From positions 1-62,959 of the forward strand of contig NZ_ANHX01000050.1 of NCBI RefSeq assembly GCF_000316035.1: DNA of 62,959 nucleotides, written 5' to 3'. Positions 36,520-46,566 of the stretch are shown here, piece by piece. The DNA comes from Paenibacillus sp. PAMC 26794. GTDB lineage: Bacteria > Bacillota > Bacilli > Paenibacillales > Paenibacillaceae. Every line of letters starts with the position of its first letter. The first letter of the stretch is position 1. The notes beneath the pieces were generated by a model, which did not search any database, was not told the origin of the DNA, and was given only the letters and a program-made list of their open reading frames with translations. The translations under genes were made by a program, and so were the position numbers.

Positions 36520-36548
36520 GTGTAAATTGTATAGTTCGACTTATATCA

Positions 36549-38099
36549 TTAGCGACGCGGTGCTGAAACTCCCTCACCCTTCTTAAATTTCTCCGTAGCT
36601 TCCTCGATGGCCTGATCGCCACCCTTGGATTTCCATTCCTCAACCACTTTCGGCCAATCCGAGATCGGCTCCTTACCATAAACCATCTTGATCATGTGTG
36701 TGAGCAATACTTGAGGAGGTGTATCCGAATTGGGAGCAATCTCGGGATTCTGCACAAAGGCCTCCAATCGTGGATCAAAGTTGATGCCATCCCGGCCTTC
36801 TTTGGCTAAAATCGTATCGTAAATATTCATCAGTTTCCTGCCTTCTTCTGTCAGCGATAACGAGCCTTTATTGTACGTTGTGTCCTGAACAAACCATAAG
36901 AACGACTGACGGTAACGCTCTTCGTCCACGCCAGCGGAATCCGTTGGAGCGGTGTACGAAATCACGCCATTATCCTCTGTGTAGGTTTCTCCTTCCGTGC
37001 CGTACGTGAAAAACTTCTCCGCTTCATCGGACACCATCCAGTTAAAAAAACGGATAATGGAAGCCGGATCAGCCGCATCCTTATTGATAAAGTAGGCACG
37101 TGTCACCGGACCGTACAGATAATAACCACCTTTACCGTCCGGGCCAACAGGGGAAGGGATAATTTCGATTTTTGCATCGGGAACCGACGCTTTAATCTGC
37201 TTCTCCCATTGAATCAGTTCGTTGGCATTCATGGACCACATGCCCGCCTTACCAGAGAGAATCGTATTTTTGAATACCGTCGAATTGATGGTCGCAAACT
37301 CTTTGTTAATCAGCCCTTCTTCGTACATCGTCTTATATACCGTCAGGGCTTGCTGCATATTCTCGTTATCCATGAACTTGGGTACAATCTGGTCGCCCTG
37401 TTGCTCCATCATGGACAGGAACTGCTGCACATCATAGGCACCAAAGAAGGTATCCGCATATTTGAAATCTTCACGCCCCATATATGGATTCTCCACGCCA
37501 AGCTTTTTAAAGGCGCGCAGCACTTCCAATGTTTCCTCCACCGTGGTAGGCACCGGCAATCCCGTTTGATCCAGCAGATCCTTACGAATCCAGGTTGCCC
37601 GGCGGGATGGATTGGATAAATATTCGGGGATGGCATAGATCTGCCCGTCATGGGTGACCTGGTCCCAGGCTTCCTTCGGCACCGCTTTGAGCAAATCTTG
37701 CCCATACTGCTGCAACAGCTCATCCAGCGGCTGGAATACTCCGGCTTCGACCGAACCGGCCATCTCCTTGCCGTTGACGCCGCCATCACCCTGCACCACA
37801 TCAGGAATATCGTTGGTGGCAAACATCTGGACCATTTTCTGCTCATATTCCTTATGAGGCACGAGCACGATTTTCAGATCGCTATTGGTCAGTTCCTCCA
37901 GCTTTTTCACCCATTTATCCTGGTTGATGTCCGGTGACTTCTCCACATACGTATACGCCAGCGTTCGCAGTGACATGGAGAACCTTGTCTTGCCGTCTCC
38001 CCCATTCTCACCGGATTCCGCCCCGTTTCCCTTGCTGCATCCCGCCATGAAGGTTGCCGCCAGCAATAGCGCCATGCCTGTGACCATCCACTTTTTCAT
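36549..38099 (-). CDS. Extracellular sugar-binding lipoprotein (LplA-like)
   Basis: This 516-residue family 1 solute-binding protein has a lipoprotein signal, with FMAGC lipobox and Cys at residue 21, and a type II binding fold of the long LplA/YtcQ kind. It should deliver oligosaccharides to the LplB/LplC permeases at 44698-46566. Those permeases are encoded 6.6 kb upstream in a separate transcript, but the two promoters share the same control elements. It is followed by the esterase/lyase gene. Confidence 0.9.
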   Translation of the reverse strand: MKKWMVTGMALLLAATFMAGCSKGNGAESGENGGDGKTRFSMSLRTLAYTYVEKSPDINQDKWVKKLEELTNSDLKIVLVPHKEYEQKMVQMFATNDIPDVVQGDGGVNGKEMAGSVEAGVFQPLDELLQQYGQDLLKAVPKEAWDQVTHDGQIYAIPEYLSNPSRRATWIRKDLLDQTGLPVPTTVEETLEVLRAFKKLGVENPYMGREDFKYADTFFGAYDVQQFLSMMEQQGDQIVPKFMDNENMQQALTVYKTMYEEGLINKEFATINSTVFKNTILSGKAGMWSMNANELIQWEKQIKASVPDAKIEIIPSPVGPDGKGGYYLYGPVTRAYFINKDAADPASIIRFFNWMVSDEAEKFFTYGTEGETYTEDNGVISYTAPTDSAGVDEERYRQSFLWFVQDTTYNKGSLSLTEEGRKLMNIYDTILAKEGRDGINFDPRLEAFVQNPEIAPNSDTPPQVLLTHMIKMVYGKEPISDWPKVVEEWKSKGGDQAIEEATEKFKKGEGVSAPRR

Positions 38100-38146
38100 G
38101 CTACCCCTCTTTTCATCCTGATTTAGGTTTAGGTATCACTTATATG

Positions 38147-38234
38147 TGAAGCGCTTTCATGAAGATGATAAAACATCCCCACCGCCTGCAACAATGGGGA
38201 TGTTTTAGATGAGATTGCGTTTTCTTTAGGTCAT
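38147..38234 (-). promoter_or_regulatory. Regulated promoter of SBP-esterase unit
   Basis: On the minus strand, ATGACCTAAAGAAAAC (38234-38219) is followed after 21 bases by CCATTGTTGC (38197-38188), which contains the -35 TTGTTG. TATCAT (38170-38165) is the -10 with 18-base spacing. TGAAAGCGCTTCA (38159-38147), cre-like, covers the predicted start point. The same arrangement occurs at 46800-46889. A stem AAAACATCCCC/GGGGATGTTTT overlaps the promoter. Confidence 0.7.
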
Positions 38235-38275
38235 ACTCAGCGTTCCACAGCATCCAGTCATATAGAGCACTATAT

Positions 38276-38500
38276 AAACTGAACGTACAAACTTTACACT
38301 CAGCCACTGCGATTGCAGTACCCTCTTCCGATCGCTGTTATCCCCAGATTTTTTTGATTCCCTTTTCAGAGGGAAAAATCCGGGGATAAGCATATGCTTC
38401 CGATGTAGCTTTCTTACAGAAAGCTTTTAGCGAACGCTTCGCTTCTTCAGATGGGTTCTGCACTCTTCGTTCTTGTGTAAATATTCAGTTCATCTTATCT
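38276..38500 (-). repeat. Structured dispersed repeat, copy B
   Basis: Read on the minus strand, this element matches copy A (18187-18405) along its whole length with about four in five bases identical. The inner stem CTTATCCCC..GATTTTT against AAAAATC..GGGGATAA and the hairpin loop CCCT/AGGG are kept although loop bases differ. It begins at the stop codon of the heparinase-like gene and so would be in its 3-prime untranslated region. Confidence 0.78.
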
Positions 38501-40946
38501 AGTACGTCTTGGATACCTCGATCTTCTTCGTTACACCGTTGTCGGTAAAATAGAGATGGATACCGTGATCCTGGTCATCGATGAAATAGGGTACATACTT
38601 CGGCTCCTCGATCTTATAGGGTACAAGCAGCGTTACAATTGTATGACTTGTGGCAGGCCGCGTTTCCGCGCTCAGATGATAATGTCTGTCCAGCCCTTCG
38701 TACTCTGCCGGGTCCACCTCTGCGAATTGATCCGTCTGGCTAAGCGCCAGCTCACCGGAGGAAGCATATACAAACGTGCCCTCAAGCCCCGCCTTAGTAC
38801 CGTTCAGGCGGAAGCTCTGCCCTTTCAGCTGTAGCGGGTGCAGTGCATGGAACAGCCATTGAACGCTGTCCGGTTTCTCCAGATCAATATGGTCCACAAT
38901 GACGAAATAGGATGATTGCAGAAAATGAATCTCTCGTACAACACGCTTCACATGGGGTACGGTGCTGGCATAGGCATCGGTCGCTACCGCGCGCACATAA
39001 CCATCGCCGTCCCGCCAATAGGCCTCTTCGATCTGCCCGGTTGCGGCCATATTCAGCACCTTATTGTTCTCGGCATACTGACCTGCTCCGCCAATCAGCA
39101 GATTGTTTTTGGAGCGTGTCTGCCTGCGCCATTCCCGGTGGAAGGAGCTGCCGTGCGCGATATAATAGCCCGTATCCGCCGCGAGCGGCTCACCGAATGC
39201 ATGCAAAGTGAAGCTATTCTGATCCGCATGACTGTGGCTGATCGAGCCGTAACGGCTCGACTTGAGCAGAAGCATCATATGCTCATCCGGATCGTCCATC
39301 CGGTGATGCATGGCTACCCATCCCACATCACGGAACCACTTCAGCGGCTCGATGTCCACAGGCGACTCTTCCTCCACCTGCGGATAATCGTGGCGGTATA
39401 CTAATTCGTCAAAGTTAAAGTCCCACCAACCGTAGTTATAAAAAGCACCCTCTGTCCCCGGATCGGATTGACGTACACGCTCAAAGTACCACTGGTACCA
39501 ACGGTTGCCTGTAACCCCCGCCAGTTGGCGGACAAGATAACCTGTTTTCAAGTTTACCGGGTCACCCAGCGTAGACTGGTCCCCAAAGCTGGCGCGCCGA
39601 GCATCGGGCGGGTACACGTAGAAAGGAAAATCTCCGGTACGCTGGAAGAATGGTCGACGGAAAAAGTCGATGCCCGCATAGTTTCGCAGCAAATTCATCG
39701 CTTCGGTCACATAGGCCATGCCTGTTGTCCAATACATCGGGCCTTCGGCCCAGCCTCCATCACTGCCTCCCCAAGGAGAGTACAGACAGGCATAATAATC
39801 GATCGCATAATCCAGCCACTCTGCAGCCTGCTGCTCCTCATGCAACAAGGCCATACAGCAGGGCACAAGCACGGAGGACAATGAACGCACCGCATGGCTG
39901 TCATAGGGCACATGATGAATCTTCGAGCGGACCATCACATGCTGGGCTACCTGTTCTGTCCGCCGCAGCAAACTGCGCCTGACCACTTCCTGCTCTTCAC
40001 TGTTCAACTCATCATGCAGCCAGTCATAACCCCAAGCGAGCGCAGCGGCAACCCGAAAAGCCGCCTCGTCATTATAATCGCGGGAGGTCGTTCCCTCCGT
40101 ATCCCAAGCTGCCACATGCAACAACCAGGTTTTCGCCGCTTCAAGCAGCCGTTCGTCTCGAAGCACCCGTCCAGCGATACTCAGATGACGAATCGCATAT
40201 AACACTTCCTGACAGTCAATGTACATTTGCCTCCAGAGCGGGGCGACACGTTTGTTCTCCGGGTAAGGCTGCGGTTCACGAATGGGTTCACGGTTTGCCC
40301 ATGGCTCCACGGAATTTGCCATAAATGCATCCCAGCCGCAGTATGTAGCATCTGACGCAATGGCATCCGCAAGTGCATTCAGCCCACGCTCACCAAGCCA
40401 CAGCCGGGGGTGAGACATGTCTGTGAAATCGTATCGCTGCGCCCGGGAAGGTAGCGGTGTCTCGGGTAATCCCACTGGCACAGTGAACCGCCGCACCTCA
40501 CTCCAAGCCGACACTTTCCCTTGCTTCCCTTGCGAGGTATGCCCTTCGGCTTCACTCCCTTGCTTCCCCTGTGAGACATGCGTTTCGGATTCGCTACCTT
40601 GCTTCCCCTGTGAGACATGCGCTTCGGATTCGCTACCTTGCTGCACTGGATGATCTACAAGCAGCGCATATCGCCAATAATAATCCCCAGGTCTAAACAC
40701 CTGGTCTGGCGTGAAAAAGTTATACGGGAGCGGCGCAAAGGTCATCGTCTCTTCTTCCTGAAAAGAAGGGCTCGCCGACACTTGCAGCAGATAGGCATTC
40801 TCATCCTCCTGCTGTGCTGCCATCCAGGTAAACCTTGGCGGATTCTCTGCCAGAACGGTATGCTCGTCAGGGGCATAGTCCACATGGAACGGCCCGCTGA
40901 TGGGTTGGTACAACGATCTTTCTGCAAGCTTTCGCTTCACTTCCAT
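38499..40946 (-). CDS. Heparinase II/III-like polysaccharide lyase
   Basis: This 815-residue protein has an N-terminal DUF4962-like sugar-facing domain, an alpha/alpha toroid (about residues 150-480) and a C-terminal beta-sheet heparinase II/III domain (about 530-810). The expected catalytic and metal region is SISHSHADQNSFTLHAFGE. No signal peptide is seen, so it probably acts on imported uronate-containing oligosaccharides in the cytoplasm. An unusual insert of three 13-residue repeats (GSESEAHVSQGKQ type) lies near residues 104-142. It follows the SDR gene by 37 bp. Confidence 0.88.
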   Translation of the reverse strand: MEVKRKLAERSLYQPISGPFHVDYAPDEHTVLAENPPRFTWMAAQQEDENAYLLQVSASPSFQEEETMTFAPLPYNFFTPDQVFRPGDYYWRYALLVDHPVQQGSESEAHVSQGKQGSESETHVSQGKQGSEAEGHTSQGKQGKVSAWSEVRRFTVPVGLPETPLPSRAQRYDFTDMSHPRLWLGERGLNALADAIASDATYCGWDAFMANSVEPWANREPIREPQPYPENKRVAPLWRQMYIDCQEVLYAIRHLSIAGRVLRDERLLEAAKTWLLHVAAWDTEGTTSRDYNDEAAFRVAAALAWGYDWLHDELNSEEQEVVRRSLLRRTEQVAQHVMVRSKIHHVPYDSHAVRSLSSVLVPCCMALLHEEQQAAEWLDYAIDYYACLYSPWGGSDGGWAEGPMYWTTGMAYVTEAMNLLRNYAGIDFFRRPFFQRTGDFPFYVYPPDARRASFGDQSTLGDPVNLKTGYLVRQLAGVTGNRWYQWYFERVRQSDPGTEGAFYNYGWWDFNFDELVYRHDYPQVEEESPVDIEPLKWFRDVGWVAMHHRMDDPDEHMMLLLKSSRYGSISHSHADQNSFTLHAFGEPLAADTGYYIAHGSSFHREWRRQTRSKNNLLIGGAGQYAENNKVLNMAATGQIEEAYWRDGDGYVRAVATDAYASTVPHVKRVVREIHFLQSSYFVIVDHIDLEKPDSVQWLFHALHPLQLKGQSFRLNGTKAGLEGTFVYASSGELALSQTDQFAEVDPAEYEGLDRHYHLSAETRPATSHTIVTLLVPYKIEEPKYVPYFIDDQDHGIHLYFTDNGVTKKIEVSKTY
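40521..40637. repeat. Three 39-bp tandem repeats in lyase gene
   Basis: Units at 40521-40559, 40560-40598 and 40599-40637 encode GSESEAHVSQGKQ, GSESETHVSQGKQ and GSEAEGHTSQGKQ. Two units differ at a single base, indicating recent expansion. The copy number keeps the reading frame. Confidence 0.92.
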
Positions 40947-40983
40947 CGTTTTGTCCCCTCCTTATCATCACAATGTTGTAACA

Positions 40984-41751
40984 TCAACGCATATACATGC
41001 CGCCATTGATTTCAAGCGTCTCTCCGGTAATAAAAGAACCCAGGTCGGAACACAGGTACAATGCCGCTCCTGCGACATCATCGGGAGTCCCTTCCCGTCC
41101 AAGCGGGATGCTACTTACCGCAGAAGACCGACCTTCTGCCGAGGTGAACGTAGCATGGAATGCCGTCTGTCCGATGAAGCCCGGGGAGAGCGCATTCACC
41201 GTAATCCCGCCAGGGGCAAGCTCTTTGGCAAGCCCTTTGGTTAACGCCATGACAGCCGCCTTGGATGCTGCGTAAATCGCTGCACCCGGCCCGCCCCCAT
41301 TATGGGCCGCTACGGAGGTCAGATTAATAATTCGGCCGCCACCAGCCGCCTTCATGCCAGGAATGACCGCTTTGGAGACAAAGACGGCGCTCTTCAGATT
41401 GACATCCATAATCCGGCTGTACAGCTCCTCACTCATCGTTTCAATGGGGCTCCGCTCCACCAGATGTCCCGCGTTGTTAACCAAAAGGTCAATTGGACCG
41501 CCAAAACGGAGTGTAATCTCTTCAACCATCGCTCTGATGGCATCCGTATCCGTCACATCTGCCTGAAATGCCGCCGCTTCACCACCAGCATCCCGGATGG
41601 CGGTCACAACTTCCTCCGCCCGCTCCATATTATGCAGACCATTCACAGCGACCTTCGCCCCGCAACGAGCCAACGCTCCAGCGATAGCAGCACCAATCCC
41701 TCCACTGGAACCTGTTACCAATGCGATTTTGTTCTGTAAATTGATATTCAT
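40984..41751 (-). CDS. SDR family oxidoreductase
   Basis: This 255-residue short-chain dehydrogenase has cofactor motif TGSSGGIG (residues 14-21), NNAG (about 91-94) and catalytic Ser and Tyr-x-x-x-Lys in YAASK (about 160-164). SDRs in such loci, for example KduD, reduce or oxidise keto-uronates or deoxy sugars; that role is inferred from the neighbouring lyase. It lies between the kinase and the lyase genes on one transcript. Confidence 0.9.
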   Translation of the reverse strand: MNINLQNKIALVTGSSGGIGAAIAGALARCGAKVAVNGLHNMERAEEVVTAIRDAGGEAAAFQADVTDTDAIRAMVEEITLRFGGPIDLLVNNAGHLVERSPIETMSEELYSRIMDVNLKSAVFVSKAVIPGMKAAGGGRIINLTSVAAHNGGGPGAAIYAASKAAVMALTKGLAKELAPGGITVNALSPGFIGQTAFHATFTSAEGRSSAVSSIPLGREGTPDDVAGAALYLCSDLGSFITGETLEINGGMYMR

Positions 41752-41782
41752 GTTCTATCTTCCTCCTTGTTATTGGTTTCAA

Positions 41783-43621
41783 TTAAATTCGCTTGCTGTG
41801 CTGGTCCGCCGGAAGCGCCATCGTAATGGTCGTTCCCAAGCCTTCCTCACTCTCCATCATCAAGCCGTACGTCTCTCCAAATACGAGCTGAATCCGGCGA
41901 TGTACATTCATAAGTCCGATGCCACCACGATGATAAACATCATCGGTGTCTTCACCTGCCAGACGGTTCAGTTCCAGACGGCGACACAGCTTCTCCAGAC
42001 GTGAATTGCTCATGCCCATGCCATTATCCTGGACAATGACAAGAAATCGATCTTCCAGACGCCGAGCATCGATGCGGATAAAATGACCCGGTTCCATGCC
42101 CCGTGGAAACGCATGTTGCAGCACATTTTCCACCAGGGGCTGGAGTGTGAGACGAACCATTTTTTCCAACAACAGATCCGGTGCAATGATGACCTCAACT
42201 TCAAGCTCCCGATCCATGCGATGTTTCATGATGGAAAGGTAGGCCAGCACATGCTTCAGCTCATTGGCAACCGTAATTTCCTCCAGATTGGTCTGAATGG
42301 AATAACGGAGCATATGAGCCATCGATTCAACCATCTGCGTAATTTCTTCGGAATCCTGTACAACGGCATAACATTTGATCGTCTCCAGGGTGTTGTAGAG
42401 AAAATGCGGATTGATCTGCAACTGGAGCGCCTGAAATTCCGCACGGTGTCGTTCCAACGCCTCCTGTTGTAGCTCAATTTCCGACTTCTGGCGGCGCAGC
42501 TCCGACTCGTATACACTCTCGATCATGTCCGACAAACGGCTGACCATCAGATTATAGCTGCGAATCAGCACTCCGATCTCATCGCGCCTTTCCTTCATCT
42601 CCACCTTGTTCCAGATTCCCTTCTCCGTCTGTCTCATTCCGTTCATCAGCACACGAATGGGTTCTACTTGAGATGCTCCGATCCGGTAGGCCACCACAAG
42701 CGCAGCGAGCAAGGTCCCTGCACCAACCCATAATGTAGCTGAGCGTATCGTTGCAATCGGCCTTTGAAGCTCCGACAGCGGCACGGAAGCAACAAAGCGC
42801 CAGCCTGAATAGGCAGATAGCTCCGATATAAACAGACGTTTGGTGCCATCCGTGTTCTGTTCCAGTGACCCTGCCTCCATATGCATAAGTCTGTCCACGG
42901 TGCTGGACGACATCACGGTCTGCGCCTCCTCGTCCCCAGGAGTGTAAATAACATTTCCATTCTGATCCATCACATACTGATATCCCCCTTGACCGAGATC
43001 GAGTTCTCCCCAGATGTTGTCAAGCTCCAGCACATTCACTTCCATCGCCAGCACTCCGTTTGGTGTATAGGAGGATACCCCCCTGATCCGGCGCGCAATC
43101 GTAATGACGTTTGCGTTCTGTCCACTGCGAATACTGCGGGTGAGCAAAGTCGATTTGCCATTCGCAGGGGTTGCAGCGAGCAACTGCTTATACTGCTGTG
43201 CAGCATCGATATCGGGTATGCCCGCTGAATTTTGGTTGTCATCGATGACAACCCGCCCGTTCTCCCCGATAACATACAGGAACTTGATCTGTGGATATAA
43301 CATAAAAACAGGCGGGAACACGTTCCTTTTAATCTGACGGCTATACTCGTAATAGGCATAACTATCCTCCGAACTCATATCGAGAAAGTGCTTCACACTT
43401 CCATTTGAGAGGATGGAGTAGGTTGCACGATCATAATTTTGCAAATACAGATCGGTCTGGTACGCCGTATTACGCATCGTTTGGGCGATGTTGTCCGCCA
43501 GCTGATCGTTCATCTCAGTCGAGGCATAGGTATAGGTAAACAAGCCAATAGCGGACAGGGACAACGTAATGACGATGGCAAAATGAAAGAACAGGCGGAT
43601 CGACAGGCTGCGCTTCATCAT
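41783..43621 (-). CDS. YesM-type sensor histidine kinase
   Basis: This 612-residue kinase has membrane segments at about residues 10-32 and 293-315 enclosing an extracellular Cache-like sensor. A HAMP region, the His_kinase motif QINPHFLYNTLETIKC (phospho-His near residue 405) and an ATPase domain with ENVLQHA, QDNGMGM and GGIGLMNVHRR follow. It overlaps the upstream regulator stop (43618). It likely senses breakdown products of the target polysaccharide. Confidence 0.93.
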   Translation of the reverse strand: MMKRSLSIRLFFHFAIVITLSLSAIGLFTYTYASTEMNDQLADNIAQTMRNTAYQTDLYLQNYDRATYSILSNGSVKHFLDMSSEDSYAYYEYSRQIKRNVFPPVFMLYPQIKFLYVIGENGRVVIDDNQNSAGIPDIDAAQQYKQLLAATPANGKSTLLTRSIRSGQNANVITIARRIRGVSSYTPNGVLAMEVNVLELDNIWGELDLGQGGYQYVMDQNGNVIYTPGDEEAQTVMSSSTVDRLMHMEAGSLEQNTDGTKRLFISELSAYSGWRFVASVPLSELQRPIATIRSATLWVGAGTLLAALVVAYRIGASQVEPIRVLMNGMRQTEKGIWNKVEMKERRDEIGVLIRSYNLMVSRLSDMIESVYESELRRQKSEIELQQEALERHRAEFQALQLQINPHFLYNTLETIKCYAVVQDSEEITQMVESMAHMLRYSIQTNLEEITVANELKHVLAYLSIMKHRMDRELEVEVIIAPDLLLEKMVRLTLQPLVENVLQHAFPRGMEPGHFIRIDARRLEDRFLVIVQDNGMGMSNSRLEKLCRRLELNRLAGEDTDDVYHRGGIGLMNVHRRIQLVFGETYGLMMESEEGLGTTITMALPADQHSKRI

Positions 43622-44661
43622 TCAATGCCCAACTTGCTGCGGTATTCGGACGGGGTCAGTCCGGTAATTTTCTTGAATGTCTTGGTAAAATGGGGATGAT
43701 CCGCATACCCCACTTCGTAGGATATATCCGTAATCCGGTTGCCCGGCTGTTCCAGCATGCGTTTGGCCAGTTCCATTTTGCTGCGTATACGGTATTGGAT
43801 AAAGGTCTGACCTGTCGTCTGCTTGAACAGTTGGCTGAAGTAGGACGGGTTCAGTCCCAGCTTGGAAGCAATCTCGTCCAGTGACACTTCGCGGCGCAAA
43901 TGCTTCTCCAAGTAAGCCTTTGCTTCTTCCACCGGATGCTTGCGCTTGCCGCTGCGCTTTTCCTTGATCCTATTCATCAACGTCTGGATTTCGTTGCCCA
44001 GAGCCTCGAAGCACTCCTTTGAGGAAGCGCTTACAACTATCGCACTAGACGTACTCATCGTTCCGTTTCCCCGTGCATTCATTCGGGCCACAATCAATTC
44101 CAGCAACTCTTGAAAAAGCTCCGCTGTCTGCTCAGGCATCAGGGCATATGCCGGATAACGATTCGACCATGCTGCGAGCAGCTCCGTCACATCGGATTGC
44201 CTTAACTCCCATATAGCCTCTTCCAGACGCATCGCCCAATCATTTAACTCCCTCACGGGCACAAGGGATACCGTAGGTTTATCCTCTTCTGAGGCCAGCA
44301 ATTTGAGCAGCAGTTCATGAAGCTCCTGTCGTCCCACTGGCTTGAGCAGATATCGCTTTACCCCATAATCCATACAGGCTCTTGCATATTCAAAGTCTGA
44401 ATAACCGGAGACCACAATAATGCGCATCGTACTTCCTTGCTCGGATAAACGTCGGCACAACTCAATGCCATCCATCGTTGGCATGCGAATATCTGTAAAC
44501 AGGATGTGTGGCCGAAAGTCCTTCACCACCTGAAGGGCCTCTTCCCCATGCGCCGCCTGCCGGATCTCACAATCGAACAGTCCTGCTTGCTCAATCATCT
44601 TCGCCAGACCCATCCGAATCATCGGTTCATCGTCCGTAATCAAGATTCTGAACATCGCCAT
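43618..44661 (-). CDS. YesN-type response regulator with AraC domain
   Basis: This 347-residue regulator has a receiver domain (residues 1-120, Asp in LFTDIRMP near residue 56, Lys in LLKPV near 106) and a C-terminal AraC domain (about 245-345) with ITDISYEVGYADHPHFTKTF. It is paired with the overlapping YesM kinase. The matching promoter elements at 38147-38234 and 46800-46889 are the natural candidates for its binding sites. Confidence 0.93.
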   Translation of the reverse strand: MAMFRILITDDEPMIRMGLAKMIEQAGLFDCEIRQAAHGEEALQVVKDFRPHILFTDIRMPTMDGIELCRRLSEQGSTMRIIVVSGYSDFEYARACMDYGVKRYLLKPVGRQELHELLLKLLASEEDKPTVSLVPVRELNDWAMRLEEAIWELRQSDVTELLAAWSNRYPAYALMPEQTAELFQELLELIVARMNARGNGTMSTSSAIVVSASSKECFEALGNEIQTLMNRIKEKRSGKRKHPVEEAKAYLEKHLRREVSLDEIASKLGLNPSYFSQLFKQTTGQTFIQYRIRSKMELAKRMLEQPGNRITDISYEVGYADHPHFTKTFKKITGLTPSEYRSKLGIE

Positions 44662-44697
44662 TCCCCCGTTTCCGTCAGATCTGTATGCTGCTTGTAG

Positions 44698-45576
44698 TTA
44701 AGATTTGACGGAGCCGACCATGATTCCTTTTACAAAATGCTTTTGCAGGAAAGGGTAAATGATAATGATTGGCAAGGTGGCGATGATGATGGTCGCCATT
44801 TTGATGCCTTCCGGCGATGTATGTGCAAGGGTGCTATAGACGGCAGAACCCGGATCGACGGAAATATCGTCACTCTCAAACAACTTCTTCAGTGTTACCT
44901 GGATCGGCCACCAGGCCGGATCGTTCAGATAATAAAGCGCGGTGGAATACGCATTCCAGTGGCCCACCGCATAGAAAATGCCGAGTGATGCCATCGCCGG
45001 TTTGGACAATGGAATAACGATACGCCAGATGATGCCAAACTCCCCACAGCCATCGATGCGGGCGGCGTCGATCAGTTCACCCGGCAGCTGTGAGAAGAAC
45101 GAGCGCATGACGAAAAAGTTAAAGGCGTTAATCGCTCCAGGCACAATCAGCACCAGTGGATTGTTGACCAGATGCAGCTCCTTCATCAGGATAAAGTTCG
45201 GAATGAGCGGTGCCGAGAATACAACGGTTATCAGGACAAACATGACAACAAGAGAGCGACCCTTGTACTCTGGACGGGACACGGGATACGCGAGTGATGC
45301 CGTTGCGGCGAGATTGACCAGCGTACCCACTAACGTTACCCCAACCGATACCGCAAAGGCCCGCCAGAAGGCAGCATCGCCGAATACATATTCGTAATTG
45401 ATCAAGGTAAAAGCTACAGGCCAGAAGCTAACCTTTCCGCCCATGATCGCTTCCGAGCTGCTAAGTGACTGGGCCAGTACATTAATGAAAGGCAGAATCA
45501 TCGTTAACGAGAGCAGCGTAAGAAAAACGAGATTTCCAATGCGAAATATACGGTAACGGACACTGGGGGTACGCAT
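44698..45576 (-). CDS. Carbohydrate ABC transporter permease (LplC/YtcP-like)
   Basis: This 292-residue permease has six membrane segments and the ATPase-coupling EAA region LIDAARIDGCGEFGIIWRI near residue 170. It pairs with the LplB-like permease 12 bp upstream and the SBP at 36549. No ATPase gene is present; Bacilli often use one shared MsmX-type ATPase for such transporters. ATG follows AGGAGGCGAGATGG. Confidence 0.92.
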   Translation of the reverse strand: MRTPSVRYRIFRIGNLVFLTLLSLTMILPFINVLAQSLSSSEAIMGGKVSFWPVAFTLINYEYVFGDAAFWRAFAVSVGVTLVGTLVNLAATASLAYPVSRPEYKGRSLVVMFVLITVVFSAPLIPNFILMKELHLVNNPLVLIVPGAINAFNFFVMRSFFSQLPGELIDAARIDGCGEFGIIWRIVIPLSKPAMASLGIFYAVGHWNAYSTALYYLNDPAWWPIQVTLKKLFESDDISVDPGSAVYSTLAHTSPEGIKMATIIIATLPIIIIYPFLQKHFVKGIMVGSVKS

Positions 45577-45588
45577 CCATCTCGCCTC

Positions 45589-46566
45589 CTAATACAGGCT
45601 TTCGCCGGTTGTTTTTTTGCTAAAGAAGTTGCCGAGTAGAATAAGCATCAAGCCCACGACCGACTTGAACAACCCGATGGCTGTTGTATAGCTGTATTGC
45701 TGTGAGAGAAGCCCGGCTTTGTAGATGTACGTATCGAGAATCTCGCCAGACTCCAGATTGAGCGGATTCAGGAATACAAACACACGCTCAAAGCCCAGAT
45801 CAAGGAACTTCCCGATGTGCAGTAGCAACAAAATCATAATCGTTGGCAGCAAGCATGGCAGAGTAATAGACCATATTTGCTTCAAACGTCCGGCTCCATC
45901 TACCTCAGCCGCCTCATACAGATCGGGATTGATGCCCGCAATGGCAGCCAGGAAAATAATCGTGCCGTACCCGGAGTCGCGCCAGATCCCGGAACCGATC
46001 AGAATGGAACGAATGTACGAGTCTTCTCCAAGGAAGTAGATCGGTTGCATGCCCAGAAATCCAAGTGCCTTGTTGACCACCCCGGCATCCATCGAGAAAA
46101 TACCCATGAAGATACCGCTAATGACGACCCAGGACAGAAAGTGAGGCATGTATACAATCGTTTGCAGCAAACGCTTAAACACAATCATCCGTACTTCATT
46201 CAGCAGAATCGCCAGTAAGATCGGTACCGGGAATGCAATCACCAGATCATATAATCCAAGCAGAAGTGTGTTATTAAGGATTCTTAAAAAATCATAATGG
46301 CTGAACATCTTCTGGAAATGCTCCAGACCTACCCAATCACTTCCGGTGATGCCTTTGAAAATGTTGTAGTTCTGAAAAGCAATGACCGAACCGAATAAAG
46401 GTACATATTTGAAGAGGAAAAAATACAGAATACCCGGTACCGAGAGAAGATAAAGTATTCGGTATCGCCACAGATAACGTCCCGTCTCTCCAAGCCGAGC
46501 GCCCAGACCAGACGAGTTAAGTGTGGCTGCTCCCCGGCTTGGCGGCAAGATGTCCGCCGGCTTCAC
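45589..46566 (-). CDS. Carbohydrate ABC transporter permease (LplB-like)
   Basis: This 325-residue permease has six membrane segments, the family start FLFKYVPLFGSVIAFQNYNI near residue 50 and the coupling region LYEAAEVDGAGRLKQIWSI near residue 215. It starts at GTG 46566, overlapping the tautomerase stop as GTGA, so the two are translationally coupled. It forms a heterodimer with the next gene. Confidence 0.92.
   Translation of the reverse strand: MKPADILPPSRGAATLNSSGLGARLGETGRYLWRYRILYLLSVPGILYFFLFKYVPLFGSVIAFQNYNIFKGITGSDWVGLEHFQKMFSHYDFLRILNNTLLLGLYDLVIAFPVPILLAILLNEVRMIVFKRLLQTIVYMPHFLSWVVISGIFMGIFSMDAGVVNKALGFLGMQPIYFLGEDSYIRSILIGSGIWRDSGYGTIIFLAAIAGINPDLYEAAEVDGAGRLKQIWSITLPCLLPTIMILLLLHIGKFLDLGFERVFVFLNPLNLESGEILDTYIYKAGLLSQQYSYTTAIGLFKSVVGLMLILLGNFFSKKTTGESLY

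Noticed and set aside
38170..38210. Hairpin AAAACATCCCC/GGGGATGTTTT as terminator of the lyase transcript
   Set aside because: It has only four T and overlaps the promoter motif conserved at the second promoter, so I treat it as part of the promoter. A dual role is not excluded.
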